This document shows positions 22,801-32,200 of a DNA stretch of 40,069 nucleotides, piece by piece (position 1 is the first letter of the stretch; every line of letters begins with the position of its first letter). The notes beneath the pieces are model-generated. The model saw only the letters and a list, made by a program, of their open reading frames with translations. It was not told the origin of the DNA and made no database searches. The translations under genes were made by a program, and so were the position numbers. The stretch spans positions 1,567,108 to 1,607,176 of the forward strand of contig FN649743.1 of NCBI GenBank assembly GCA_000310025.1. Direction: 5' to 3'. Source of the stretch: Ectocarpus siliculosus. Its lineage: Eukaryota > Sar > Phaeophyceae > Ectocarpales > Ectocarpaceae.

Positions 22801-25800
22801 TTTTTTTTTTTCGCCCCTTTGGGGGGGGTTTTCCTTTTTTTTTTTTTCCCGNNNNNNNNNNNNNNNNNNNNNNNNNNNNNNNNNNNNNNNNNNNNNNNNN
22901 NNNNNNNNNNNNNNNNNNNNNNNNNNNNNNNNNNNNNNNNNNNNNNNNNNNCCCCCCCCCCCCCCCCCCCCCACGCATGGCATCATGTCGTGTATTTGCG
23001 ATGATGTTTCTTTAGCCTGCTGTCGCGCCATTGTTTTGTGTTTTCGGCTCCTTCTGGGCGTGCTTGTCCTCTTCTTATCTTCTCCTCGTGTGCAATCGTC
23101 GGCACTTCTTTATCGGCCGTGTGCTGTGTGGTGGTGACAAGATTTGCCGCATCCGCGAGAGCCGCCTGCGCGAGCTGAAGCGAGTACACGAGGCGCGAGC
23201 GGAGAACATCGCCAAGGGCCACGGCCAGGTGTGTGCTACGTGCTGCTGCCGCTGCCGCTGTCGGTGTTTGATGTTGCCGATTGAAGCTGATGTTGCTGGC
23301 TCTGCCGCCGCCCCCGCCGCCGCCGCCGCTGCTGCTGCTGCTGCCGCTGTCGATGTTTGATGTTGCCGATTGAAGCTGATGTTGCTGGCTCTGAAAAAAC
23401 GCAAAAGCAGTGCAGGTCATCGCACGCCCCCGAGACCAACATCGCTACTGCCGTCACAAAAGTCGTGGGTTGGGTCGGCCTCGAATGTTGGCACACACCC
23501 CCCCCCGCCGTTGTGCATAGCAGTGCTCATCGCCGCGCATGCCATCATCGCTGCCATTCGCCCGATCGTGTCTTGTACCGTCTACTCATGTTGTGCTTTA
23601 TATCGCCGCAGTACCGTGAGATCGTCCAGGATGAGTTCCTGCCGGAGGTGACCTCGAGCGAGAAGGTCGTCGTGCACTTCTACCACAAGGACTTCCAACG
23701 GTGAGTTGGCACCTGCCTGCTCGACGTCGGCGCATCGCGCAAGCACGGCACCGCAAGAGCTGTGTGCCGAGGCGCGTGTACCGCGCGCAGTACGCAACGC
23801 ACGTGTACGTGAACCCATGCTATAAAAATTCAGAGTTCGAACGCGCTTTTTCAAGTCTTCTACATATCTTGTTTTCTTTTTCTTGCCGGGCGTCATGAGA
23901 ACAGCGCGTCCTTGGAGACGTGTTCATGGAAGGAATGTTTTGTTTTGCCGTTGGTGAAGACCTGGCAGCAGACGCGCAGCGCTGTTCGACGAAGGCGTGG
24001 GACTTTTCCTTGCTCATTTTGCAACGTGTTGTCGTTACGTGCAAGTGCGCACGTGCTTGGACAAGCATAATGATGCAGCGATTTCGGCTCCGCCGAACCA
24101 CGGTGGTCGCCTCTCCTGGGCTTACAGCACCTTTCCTACTTTTTTTTTTCGGGGAAAAATGAAGTACGTGTGGTGAATGAAGGTGACCCTTTTTTTTTTT
24201 TCTTGTTGGAGATACTATTCCTGTGTGTTATGTCGTGTGGAATCGACTACAAGATGTAGCCGAGCACGCAAAATTGTGCCTGGATGCCGGATGCGCGGAC
24301 ATGCAACCTCCGGGGACCAACTCTGCCTGTTTACAGCGCGCGAACACCCATCGAACACACCGACCAACCCCCTCCCACTCCTCCTCTCTCCCTCGCTGCC
24401 GACAATGTTTTTTTTTTTTTTAAACATATACCTTATACAATCACAGAAATACTCGCCGTTCTAAATCTAACCACAGCCGTAGTCGAAGGGGATGTGTTTG
24501 AAGCCTTTGCAGTGAGCGGAGAAAAATCAGCTGGATACTGGAAGACATCGCGTCTTGTTGTTGTGCGTGTGCGCGCGGGCAGGTGCAAAGTGATGGACAT
24601 GCGCCTTGGGGAGCTGGCGCCTAGGCACCTAGAGACGAAGTTCTTGAGGATAGACGCAGAGAAGGCGCCCTTCTTCGTCCAGAAGCTCCAGGCAAGGGGG
24701 GTCGTTTTCGAAGTTCGAAGTTCGGGAGCGATTTGGGGATGCCTGCTGAAACAAACGGGCATAACTTGAAGAATTGTTTTTCGATTAGACTGAAAAAAAT
24801 CGAAACGAGGCCAGACTTCGGATTCTGTTGTGTCGAGGAACATTTTTTTTCGAGATTTCGAACGGTTTCGACGAAATGCGCTGCGTTTGAACTGGCGCTT
24901 GAGGGTTTATCTCTGTTTGTGGGTAGATACCCTATTTGTTGCATTTTGTGACCCATGCCATGATCCGCCAACTACAGGGTCTCGCGCAACCCGTGGTCAA
25001 ACGATTGGTTTGTGTTTTTAGGCGCCTGTACGCAACAATGCAATCTTCAAACCACCAAGGCATGCACAAAACATTGAGAGTGCCAACAATGCGTTTTTTT
25101 CTTGTGGTAAGGTTTGGTGAGTTGGGTTCCGCCGGCCTGCACTATGCAAACTCGGGGCGGACATGCTGCAGAAATATGCCGTTCAGCCTAGACTACCCTG
25201 TTCGTCCTTGTCGTTGGTTGAATGCCATGGTTGGCGTCGGGTCTTTCTCACGTGTCGCTTGATGGTGTTATTTTCACCAACGTCTGCCTCCACCAAAGAT
25301 CAAAAGTGTGTGTCCCCCCCCCCACCCCCGACAATAGTTTATTTCGCGTACCCCCCCCCCCCTCCCTTGTCCGTCGTCACTTGCAGGTGAAGATCCTTCC
25401 GACGGTGATCTGCTTCATCGACGGGGTGGCGGTGCACAACATCATCGGTTTCGACGGCCTGACCGCTGGCCTCCCGCCAGACAAGCTGGACGAGTGGCCG
25501 CTCTCCAACCTCGCCAGGGAGCTCGCGCTCGCCAAGGTATTTACACCGCTCGCCGTTCTCGTGGAGGATGTATGCTGTTTTGCGCAAGCGAGCCGAAACT
25601 TTGTTCATCTAGTTTAGAAGCGCGCGCCCCCTGACGTCCGTCCGCGGTTTCTTTTGCCCCAAGAATCACGACACAACGCACGTGTGGCGTCAAGCGCCAA
25701 CCGTCATGTTGCCCTTCCTCTCCTTCGTGATGCGCTATGTATTGCTTTCCCCAACCAGGCGATAATTTACAGCCAGCGCGATGCACCAGAGGGCACGGGT

Positions 25801-25878
25801 CCGCGGGAGCAGGGCGGCTACACGGGGGCGATCCGGGCAGGCTTGAACGACGGCGATTTTTCGGACGAGGATGGTTGA
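19854..25878 (+). CDS. TXNDC9: thioredoxin-domain protein 9 (TXNDC9/phosducin-like) homologue, 8 exons
   Basis: Exons: 19854-20012, 20622-20774, 21759-21851, 23142-23228, 23612-23700, 24583-24691, 25387-25536, 25759-25878; all phases agree; about 319 aa. The last five match the family strongly. A helix (RIRESRLRELK) runs into KGHGQYREI, then VVVHFYHKDFQRCKVMD, HLETKFLRIDAEKAPF, and VKILPT, which carries the thioredoxin cis-proline. The CxxC site is reduced to one Cys (QRCK), as in known TXNDC9 proteins, so it is not a redox enzyme. TXNDC9/PLP3 proteins are cytosolic co-factors of the CCT chaperonin that modulate actin and tubulin folding. The acidic exon 3 (DDELLAGLDADPE) suits the family N-terminus. 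Exons 1-2 (about 104 charged residues) extend beyond the usual ~226 aa and are less sure; the start could be at 19776 or in the 19022 exon. Intron 6 is GC-AG. Intron 3 contains the N gap. Confidence 0.85.
20025..20165 (-). pseudogene. inverted copy of an exon-intron junction of the long coiled-coil gene
   Basis: Read on the minus strand this intronic stretch gives RARVVELEKNWEEDAEL, close to RARVVGLEKNLEENAEL at the end of the exon finishing at 30904. Similarity continues past the donor into the intron (AAACGTCGACC and a TATTGTTTTGT block). It is therefore a DNA-level inverted duplication, not a retrocopy. It sits in intron 1 of the TXNDC9-type gene. Confidence 0.7.
20576..20602. repeat. (CGAA)n tetranucleotide microsatellite
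   Basis: About six and a half ACGA/CGAA units, lying just before the acceptor of exon 2 of the TXNDC9-type gene. Confidence 0.9.
21993..22170. repeat. tandem duplication, 91-bp period
   Basis: Two adjacent units starting GTGCTTGCAAA at 21993 and 22084, both running through CCCCTCCCCTCCCCCAAACA to GCGCACTCGCC. They differ at only a handful of bases. Located in intron 3 of the TXNDC9-type gene. Confidence 0.95.
22630..22851. other. low-quality sequence flanking the gap
   Basis: Runs of C, T and G up to about 20 bases long, with the same inflated-homopolymer texture as both window ends. Confidence 0.75.
22852..22951. other. assembly gap, 100 N
   Basis: Exactly 100 N, probably a placeholder for a gap of unknown size. 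It falls in intron 3 of the TXNDC9-type gene, and a C run of about 21 follows it. Confidence 0.98.
23261..23393. repeat. tandem duplication, 89-bp period, with GCC/GCT tract
   Basis: A block from TCGGTGTTTGATGTTGCCGA to TTGCTGGCTCTG at 23261-23304 recurs at 23350-23393 with one mismatch seen. A (GCC)n(GCT)n tract fills the space between. Located in intron 4 of the TXNDC9-type gene. Confidence 0.93.
24692..25386 (+). other. GC-AG intron
   Basis: The exon ends CTCCAG and the intron begins gcaagg, the favoured context of GC donors; the acceptor is ttgcag. The joined protein (QKLQVKILPT) aligns without a gap to the equivalent stretch of human and plant TXNDC9. The nearest GT donor, at 24701, would insert three residues there. 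Confidence 0.7.
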
Positions 25879-25880
25879 AG

Positions 25881-25954
25881 AAAAAAAAAAGCCGTCGTAT
25901 ATAGGCGGAATTGTTTGCCTGAACCACTGGTGGTTCAGGCTTGGCTTTTTTTTT
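25881..25954. terminator. nested hairpin in the 3' region of the TXNDC9-type gene
   Basis: Inner inverted repeat 25917-25940 is perfect (GCCTGAACCAC / GTGGTTCAGGC). Outer arms are A10-GCC (25881-25893) and GGC-T9 (25943-25954). It starts three bases after the stop codon and ends in a T run. In bacteria this would resemble a terminator; in this eukaryotic context its role is unknown, perhaps 3'-end processing or RNA stability. The type label is a best fit. Confidence 0.5.
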
Positions 25955-26540
25955 CGCGCTGTCAGTTGTTGTTCCTTGAGGACAACCTCTAATGGGTTGA
26001 CCGAGTGATTTGACAGGGGGTGTTTTTGGTTTTGAGAGAGCGTGTTGTGGATTGCCGGTCGTTTGATGTCTACCATATCAAGAAGTAGTGTACTAGCTTC
26101 AAGTGCTTGATGCGTGCGTCCGGTGCGCGAGTGACCGCTACTCCTGTTGCACCGTGGATATAGCCTAGCTGTACACCCGAGCTGTACGATGTCAGCATTC
26201 ACCGGGATCGTTTTGCCGGTGCAACGTCTTGTTTTTGTACGCGTTTCCCTCTTTCTCGGTTTTGGTGGTGTATGGAGGCGTGTATGCAAGGAGGTTAGCG
26301 AGATGACTCTCTACCGAAAGCGATTGAGTCATCACTGAGCGCGGTGCTCGCCGCGCGCCCCAAAGAGAGAGGTGTATTCCAGACAAAACTACGGGTGGTT
26401 CACCATACTTGTAGTTCAGGCCTGTGTCCTTGCAAGAATGCAACAATCAATACCCTACGCAGTTATGAATGGCCTTGGCTGTATGCATACGCAAAGATGG
26501 TGCAAGGACAATCAACGGGATGCGAAAAAAAAACTCACGA
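25955..26540. other. intergenic, no gene seen
   Basis: Between the TXNDC9-type gene and the coiled-coil gene. Only short frames with AT-rich third positions are present. It must hold the remainder of one 3' end and the promoter of the next gene, but I recognise no sites. Confidence 0.45.
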
Positions 26541-26711
26541 ATGAAGGGCGAGACGGTGACGTATGACTCCTGGGACAAGTCGAAAGAGGGTTTCCTTACA
26601 CTTAATTTACGTCGGCACACCAAGCCTATTTGTCGGACTTAGTTTGGGTGTGCGTCGTTCCATGAAAAGCCTTTGTACTGAATCTGCAGTAGCAAACAAG
26701 GTTGTGGTCGA

Positions 26712-26898
26712 TACCGTATCTTTCGTGGGACCGCTTTTCGAAGCTCGATGACTCCACGACCAAAAGATGTGTTTATCGCAAAGATCTCGACAAGACGCTT
26801 CCAACGTCGCCCTTTTCGGCACCAGCGCTCTTTCTACTAGCTGTAGGAGTAGTCGAAATGTGAAAAAATCGGTCCAGGGGGTGTGGTATCTTGTGTCA
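26712..26898. mobile_element. foldback (MITE-like) element, copy 2
   Basis: Left arm about 26712-26758, right arm about 26847-26898, imperfectly inverted. The right arm (GTGAAAAAATCGGTCCAGGG then GGTGTGGTATCTT) closely matches the right arm of the element at 19129-19325. The core is not clearly similar, so the pair shares mainly arms. Confidence 0.55.
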
Positions 26899-27281
26899 AG
26901 TAACAAAGGAATGCAGTGGTGGTACACAGATTCTCTGATGATATCCATTCGTACACCCCCCGACCCCTTCACACCCAGCCGCAGTCCCCCCCCACCGTTG
27001 GTGGTAAATCTCAAACCGTCTCTTTCTTCGCGCACACACAGCGACAGACAAAAGCCCGAGGCTTACACTGACGAGCGCGTGCAATAGATCGCGGCTGGCT
27101 GGAAGACGCTTTCCGGCCTGATCCTCGAGGGTTGTTCCCTTTGCGCGATCTCAAGCAACTTGTGCACCTTTCGTCGCATGATACATACCAGTGCTCCGAA
27201 AGAGACGGTAACACACGAATCCAAGCCAACGAGAGGAAAAGACACACACGAGCGCTGCGGCAGCAGCACGTCGGCTCGGCC

Positions 27282-27492
27282 ATGATGTGGAAGCGCAGCA
27301 AGAAGAAGAAGGAGGAGAGCCTCGACCCGGCTCCTGCCGCAGCCACCTCGGCAGCATCAGCCGCCGAGGATGGCGCCATGTTCTCCCACCCGGGGGCGTA
27401 CGGCGCCATGATGCTCCCGCCGGAGGCGCTCAAGTCCGGATTCTTCGCGGGAAGGAGGCGGCGGCGGCGAGAGGAGGCCAAATCCAGCAACG

Positions 27493-27523
<31 letters not shown>

Positions 27524-28220
27524 TGCCGCAAGCACCCAGAAGAAGCAACAGCAGCACCCTCTCTGCTCAGGGGAACCCGGGAAGATCGACGGCCTCGTGT
27601 CGGAGGCGCGGGAGGCGAAGGAGGCGGAAGACGCCGTCCGCGCGGAGGCGGCGATTTTGCGCGAGAGGAAGGCTCTGCTGGACGCGGACATCCGGCGGCT
27701 GGAGAGGGACAAGGCCGACCTGACGGAGGAGCACCTGGCGCAGATGGAGAGGCTCCGGCGGGACCTCCAGGAGGACGCCCGGGACGGCAAGCGCAGGCTC
27801 GAGTCCGAGCTTGAGAAAGGGCACGCCAAGTCCATGGATCGGCTGCGGCTGACCCTGAAGGCGGAGGCCGAGAGCCTGGCCGGAGAGACGAAGCGCCTGC
27901 GCGAGGACCTGCAGCGCGCGCGGGAGGCTAAGTCTGCCGCCGTTGCCGCCGCTGCTGCCGCTGCGGCTAGCCCGAGAGCTAAAGGTGGTAAGTCGTCAGC
28001 AAGATCGATCGCTCGGGATACCCCTGCTGCTGCTGTGCCGGCGCTGCCCGCTGGATTCTGGAACTCGTTGACCAGCGCCTTTACCCCCCGCGATCTGCTC
28101 GACGGGGTGGCGGTGGGAGTGGGAGACGGCGGCAACGGCGCCGTTCCGCCGCCCGCGCTGCTGGTGCTGGCCGCGGTGCCGCTGTTTTGCTTCCTGAAGC
28201 GCTGGCGGATCCAGAGGTAA
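27282..28220 (+). CDS. coiled-coil protein with C-terminal membrane anchor
   Basis: 312 aa from the ATG at 27282. The sequence begins MMWKRSKKKKEE, followed by a disordered Ala/Ser/Gln region with a Ser run from an (AGC)n repeat. A long charged coiled coil follows, from about residue 105 to 225 (for example DADIRRLERDKADLTEEHLA). Next come an Ala run and a Pro/Gly linker. The end is hydrophobic, ALLVLAAVPLFCFL, then KRWRIQR. One C-terminal segment with a short basic tail is the classic tail-anchored layout, which faces the cytosol and inserts post-translationally. The target membrane is unknown. The frame stays open upstream to an acceptor at about 27088, in phase with a small exon at 26541-26589 (ATG; MKGETVTYDSWDKSKE, donor after G). 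The protein may therefore be longer by about 80 aa, but codon use over 27130-27280 is poor. Family not recognised. Confidence 0.65.
27495..27523 (+). repeat. coding (AGC)n tract, poly-serine
   Basis: About nine AGC units encode a Ser run in the disordered N-terminal part of the tail-anchored coiled-coil protein. Confidence 0.9.
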
Positions 28221-29287
28221 ATTGCCCCCTTGCACTTGTAGCGGAGTTCTCTCTCTTGTGCATATACATAAGTATAAATTAAATTATTGATGAACGGTCG
28301 GTCTTGCACCTAGCGCCAGGTGCCATGCACTCTGCTGTGTACTGCTGTTGACTAACACGCGAACATTAATACACAGCACGGCCGTCTGTACGGCCGATAT
28401 TCGAAGAGGACCGTTCGACAGCAGTTTCACTCTCATGTATTTCTCTTAGGATGTGGTGCTCATGATGGCAGCAGCACTTTTTCGTGCCAGATGTTTTTTC
28501 ATACTCAACTGTACACGCCCCAAGAACGGGATATGTATCCTTTCCAAAGTTGTTGTCCCAAGCGCTCGGGGGGAGTATCCCGACTCATGCCGCGTGGCGT
28601 TCAGGCGACGTGACTGACCATGAGAAGCCTATGGCACACAACTGCCGTAAGACTGCCGATCGTCGCACACGCCCCTACACAGACCTGCAACCCTCGATTG
28701 CTCCAACGGAGACAGGTTGTGACAACCGACCGAAGGGCAACAAGGAAAGCTCTCGGCGAGACACTGCCAAATCCACCTTTTAAGATATACATGAATACAC
28801 AGAAAGACTACGTTGTACCCGTTGGAGACGCAACCACAGCCGAAAGGGGTGTGCTGACTTTTTCATCTTGTCGTAATGGGTGGCCTGTCATTGTTTGTGG
28901 AGTCATGTGCGTGAAATCGAGACAAGCAGGCTTTTTTCATGTTCAGCGGGGGCGCGATACCCAGCAATACCACAGACGGGGGAGTGCGATGACCCGCAAG
29001 GCGACAGACCGGCAGTCAGAGCACTGACTGGTCGAAAAGGTTGACCGGCGCTTGGCGACTCGTGTGTCTTCGAAAACGTAGATCGCGAGAACGGATGGCA
29101 CATGCTCGTGTACACAGCCGCACAGACAGCCGCCGATCCGTCCCCCGTTTGTCCAGCTCCCTCCGGGCGCATAAGCTCTGGTTTCCACCTCCACCAACGC
29201 CATGCGAGCCCCCCGCCCTTCTTAAGCATGTTACGCCGCGTCCACCGTCTGCTGCCTGTATCCCCCCCAAGTTGTCCCGTTTAACCT
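28221..29287. other. intergenic, no gene seen
   Basis: Separates two co-directional coiled-coil genes. Open frames of up to about 135 codons exist but show no coding bias. It holds the 3' end of one gene and the promoter of the next. A small GC palindrome (CGGCCGTCTGTACGGCCG, about 28379-28396) is the only local structure noted. Confidence 0.45.
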
Positions 29288-32200
29288 ATGCGCTCGTTTG
29301 GTATTACGTCACTTCTTTTTCGTCTCCGTGGCAACCACAGGCTCGTGGCAGACCAAGAGGGCACCAGCATCAGCGGCAGCGATGACGAGGGCCAGACCAC
29401 CGATGTCGAGGCCCAGTCGGACAAGGAAGAAGAAGAAGAAGAAGAAGAAGTCGAGGGCGCCTGGCGGGGGAAGGAGGCGGTGGGCGACGAGGAGAAGAAG
29501 GCGAAGGGCGACGACGGGGACAGCAGTGCTGCCGAGGAGAGGGAGGAACGCAGGCGGCGGACGGACCAGCTGCGGCGGTCCTTGTCGTCGTCGCCTATGA
29601 AGCTGCGGGTGAGAGGAGTTTTTGGCTGGTTTTGCGTGGTAGCTTTCTACCCGTTTTCGAAGGCATGCAGCCAATCATTATGTTGGTTGCGATTGAACGG
29701 AGCGTTTTGTTTTATGCCGCTAGTGCTGCGTTGTGCTTCAGAACGATGTTGTCCTGGGAGAACGACCGTGCCAATGCGCTGTCATGTCGCCATCTGGGTG
29801 AGTCTGACATTGAGCCTTCACATGAATTCCAGGCGCAAACAAGCACACAAGCCATTGCGCCGCTGCCCCCCCCCCCAATGACACCTCGTCTTTGAACAAC
29901 AACAACAACAGACCGGAAACCCCCCGGGCTCCAGCCTAAGGCTGAACCTGTCGCCGCGGCCGCAAGGCCCTCAGATAACGGAACCAGAAGTCTTGGTGAG
30001 CCCCTCCGTCGTCATGTCGAGGAACGCTTCCTCTGGCCGCCGCCAGTCCACCATGCTGCCGTCCAGCGGTGGCCGCGGCTCCCGGTTCCAGGGCCTGTCT
30101 GGCGCGGCCGCGGTGGCGGCCAGGAGGAAGAGCAGCATGTCTGTGACGGCCGCGGGTGACGGCGCAAGCGCTATGGGCAAAAGCTGCGGCATCGACGAGA
30201 ACGCCGACTCCCCGGCGTCCGTTTCTTCCGGCAGGTCGTCCTCCGACGCAGCGGCGTCTCCGGAGCGCTCAACCCCTTCCGCTAAGGGCGACAGCAAGCA
30301 GCAGTCGTACAAGAAGAAGCAGCCGTTGCTTCTCCATCGCGCCAAGTGGCAGCAGCAGAATCGTGCCAGCCTGTCCCGCCCGGCGCCCGGCGGCCTTGCC
30401 GCCGCCGCCGCCGCCGCCAACGCTCGCGCATCGGTCGCCGGCGGCGGGGTCGTTAGTGACCGGCGCGGTAGCCAGGCGGGGCTCGCAGGCGCCGCCAGCG
30501 GCGGCGAAGGCGAGGCGACTGCAGCAGCGGCGGACGTGGCGGCGGCTGGCGATGTCGACCGCGCCGCCGCCGCCGGCGCGCGCGCCATGCGCGGCGCGCT
30601 GGAGGGTCTCCGCAGCGAGCGGGACTCCTTGGCGAACGCCTGCGGGCGGCTGGAGGCGGACCGGGAGGCGGCGTCGGTGCAGCTGCGGGAGGGCGGGGAG
30701 CTGGTGAAGAGGCTGACGGAGGCCAGGGAGACCCTCGAGGCGGACAAGCGCGCGCTCGCCGAGAGGTGCGAGGCGCTGCAGGGGGAGGTGGACGCGTACG
30801 CTAGTAGGAAAGGGGAGGAGGAGACGGCACGGGAGGACGCTGAAAGTGGGTTGCGCGCCCGGGTCGTGGGGCTGGAGAAGAACCTGGAGGAAAATGCGGA
30901 GCTGGTAGGTTGTTGTTGTTGCTGCGCGCATGCCGAAACGTCGACCGACAACGTCATTGTTTTGTTTTTGAAGACAACGAACCCATCCATTTAGATCCAC
31001 AGAGGAGAGTCCAGTGCGTTTATTTTTTATTTTTTTGCTTTTGATGCGATCTTGAAGGCGGGGTGGTTGCATGTGTTTGGACAGGATGGTATCGCTCTGT
31101 TCTCGACTGCGTAGTTGGTGCAATTCCTAACAGACGACCTGGAACTGTTCGAACTCGAACACACACCGCAGGTGGCCGGCAAGGAGGCCAAGCTCGTAGA
31201 ACTCGGGGCTCGGATCGTGGACCTGGAGCGGTCCCTCGCCGCCAGCAACGCCTCCGCTGCCACGGTCAGTGTGTGGCCATCGCGGCGTGTGTATTGTTGT
31301 GCGCGTGGAACAGCCGTGTCGTATCGCACCCTTCTGCGTGGTCCCTGCTGGTGAATGTTGTAGCTAGTGATCGTTGTCTTGTTTGTGCCCTGGGGTATTG
31401 GCGTTGCCGCTGTTGATACTTGCGGCGTATTCTGTGTGAGAGTGCGCCCGTTTAGCATGGATTTGTTGGGGCCCGACCCCTTCTTAAAATATCCCTGTCT
31501 GCCCATCCCTTCCTCCCTCTTGTGTGTGTGTTTCATTCTCTGTTTCCACGCTGGTGAAGGAGGCTGCCGCTAGCTCCGAAGCCGCGTCGAGGGCGCTCGC
31601 CGACAAGGAGGAGGAGGCCGCGCGGCTGCGGGAACGCGTCCGCGACGCCGCCGAGGAGAAGCAGGTGACACGCATGTCATCACATTACGTGAACTTGTGT
31701 TACGGCATGTACTCTAGCTGTCTCTGTCTTTCGATGTCTATCCCCGCTTCTCTGCCCCACCCCTTCGCTCCACTCCTCTTCTGTCATACATAACCCCGAA
31801 ACCACCCTCCTGTCTCCATCGCAAAACATTATTCACGCCGTGGTGAGCAGATCGTCGCAGCGGAGCTCGCGGCCGCAGTCGCGGAGAGGGAGCGTGTGTC
31901 GGCTACCATGTCTTCCCTGCGGCGCCGAGCCGCCGAGCAGGATAGGGAGGTGGAGCGTCTCACCATCGAGCTGGAGGAGGCGAGGGAGGAGGCGGCGGCG
32001 GCTTCTGGTACGGCCGCTGAGGCTGCTTTGGCTAGCTCCCGTCAGGTGAGAGAGACGCCGCTCACTGCTTCGCGTGCGACTGCTTCGCGCAGAAGCATGT
32101 TTGTTGTCGCGCTGACGCAGGCGCATGGTTTTGGTAGAGCGGTGGTCCCTGTACAAGGCCAGCCGTAAGACCGGTGACATCGTGTGACTTGGTCATGTCG

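Noticed and set aside
27011-28309. 432-codon minus-strand open frame
   Set aside because: It lies antisense to the tail-anchored coiled-coil gene. Its Ser/Arg-rich composition is the expected shadow of GC-rich charged codons.
29971-30990. 339-codon minus-strand open frame
   Set aside because: Shadow of the 993-base exon of the large coiled-coil gene, which has phase-matched splice sites on both sides.
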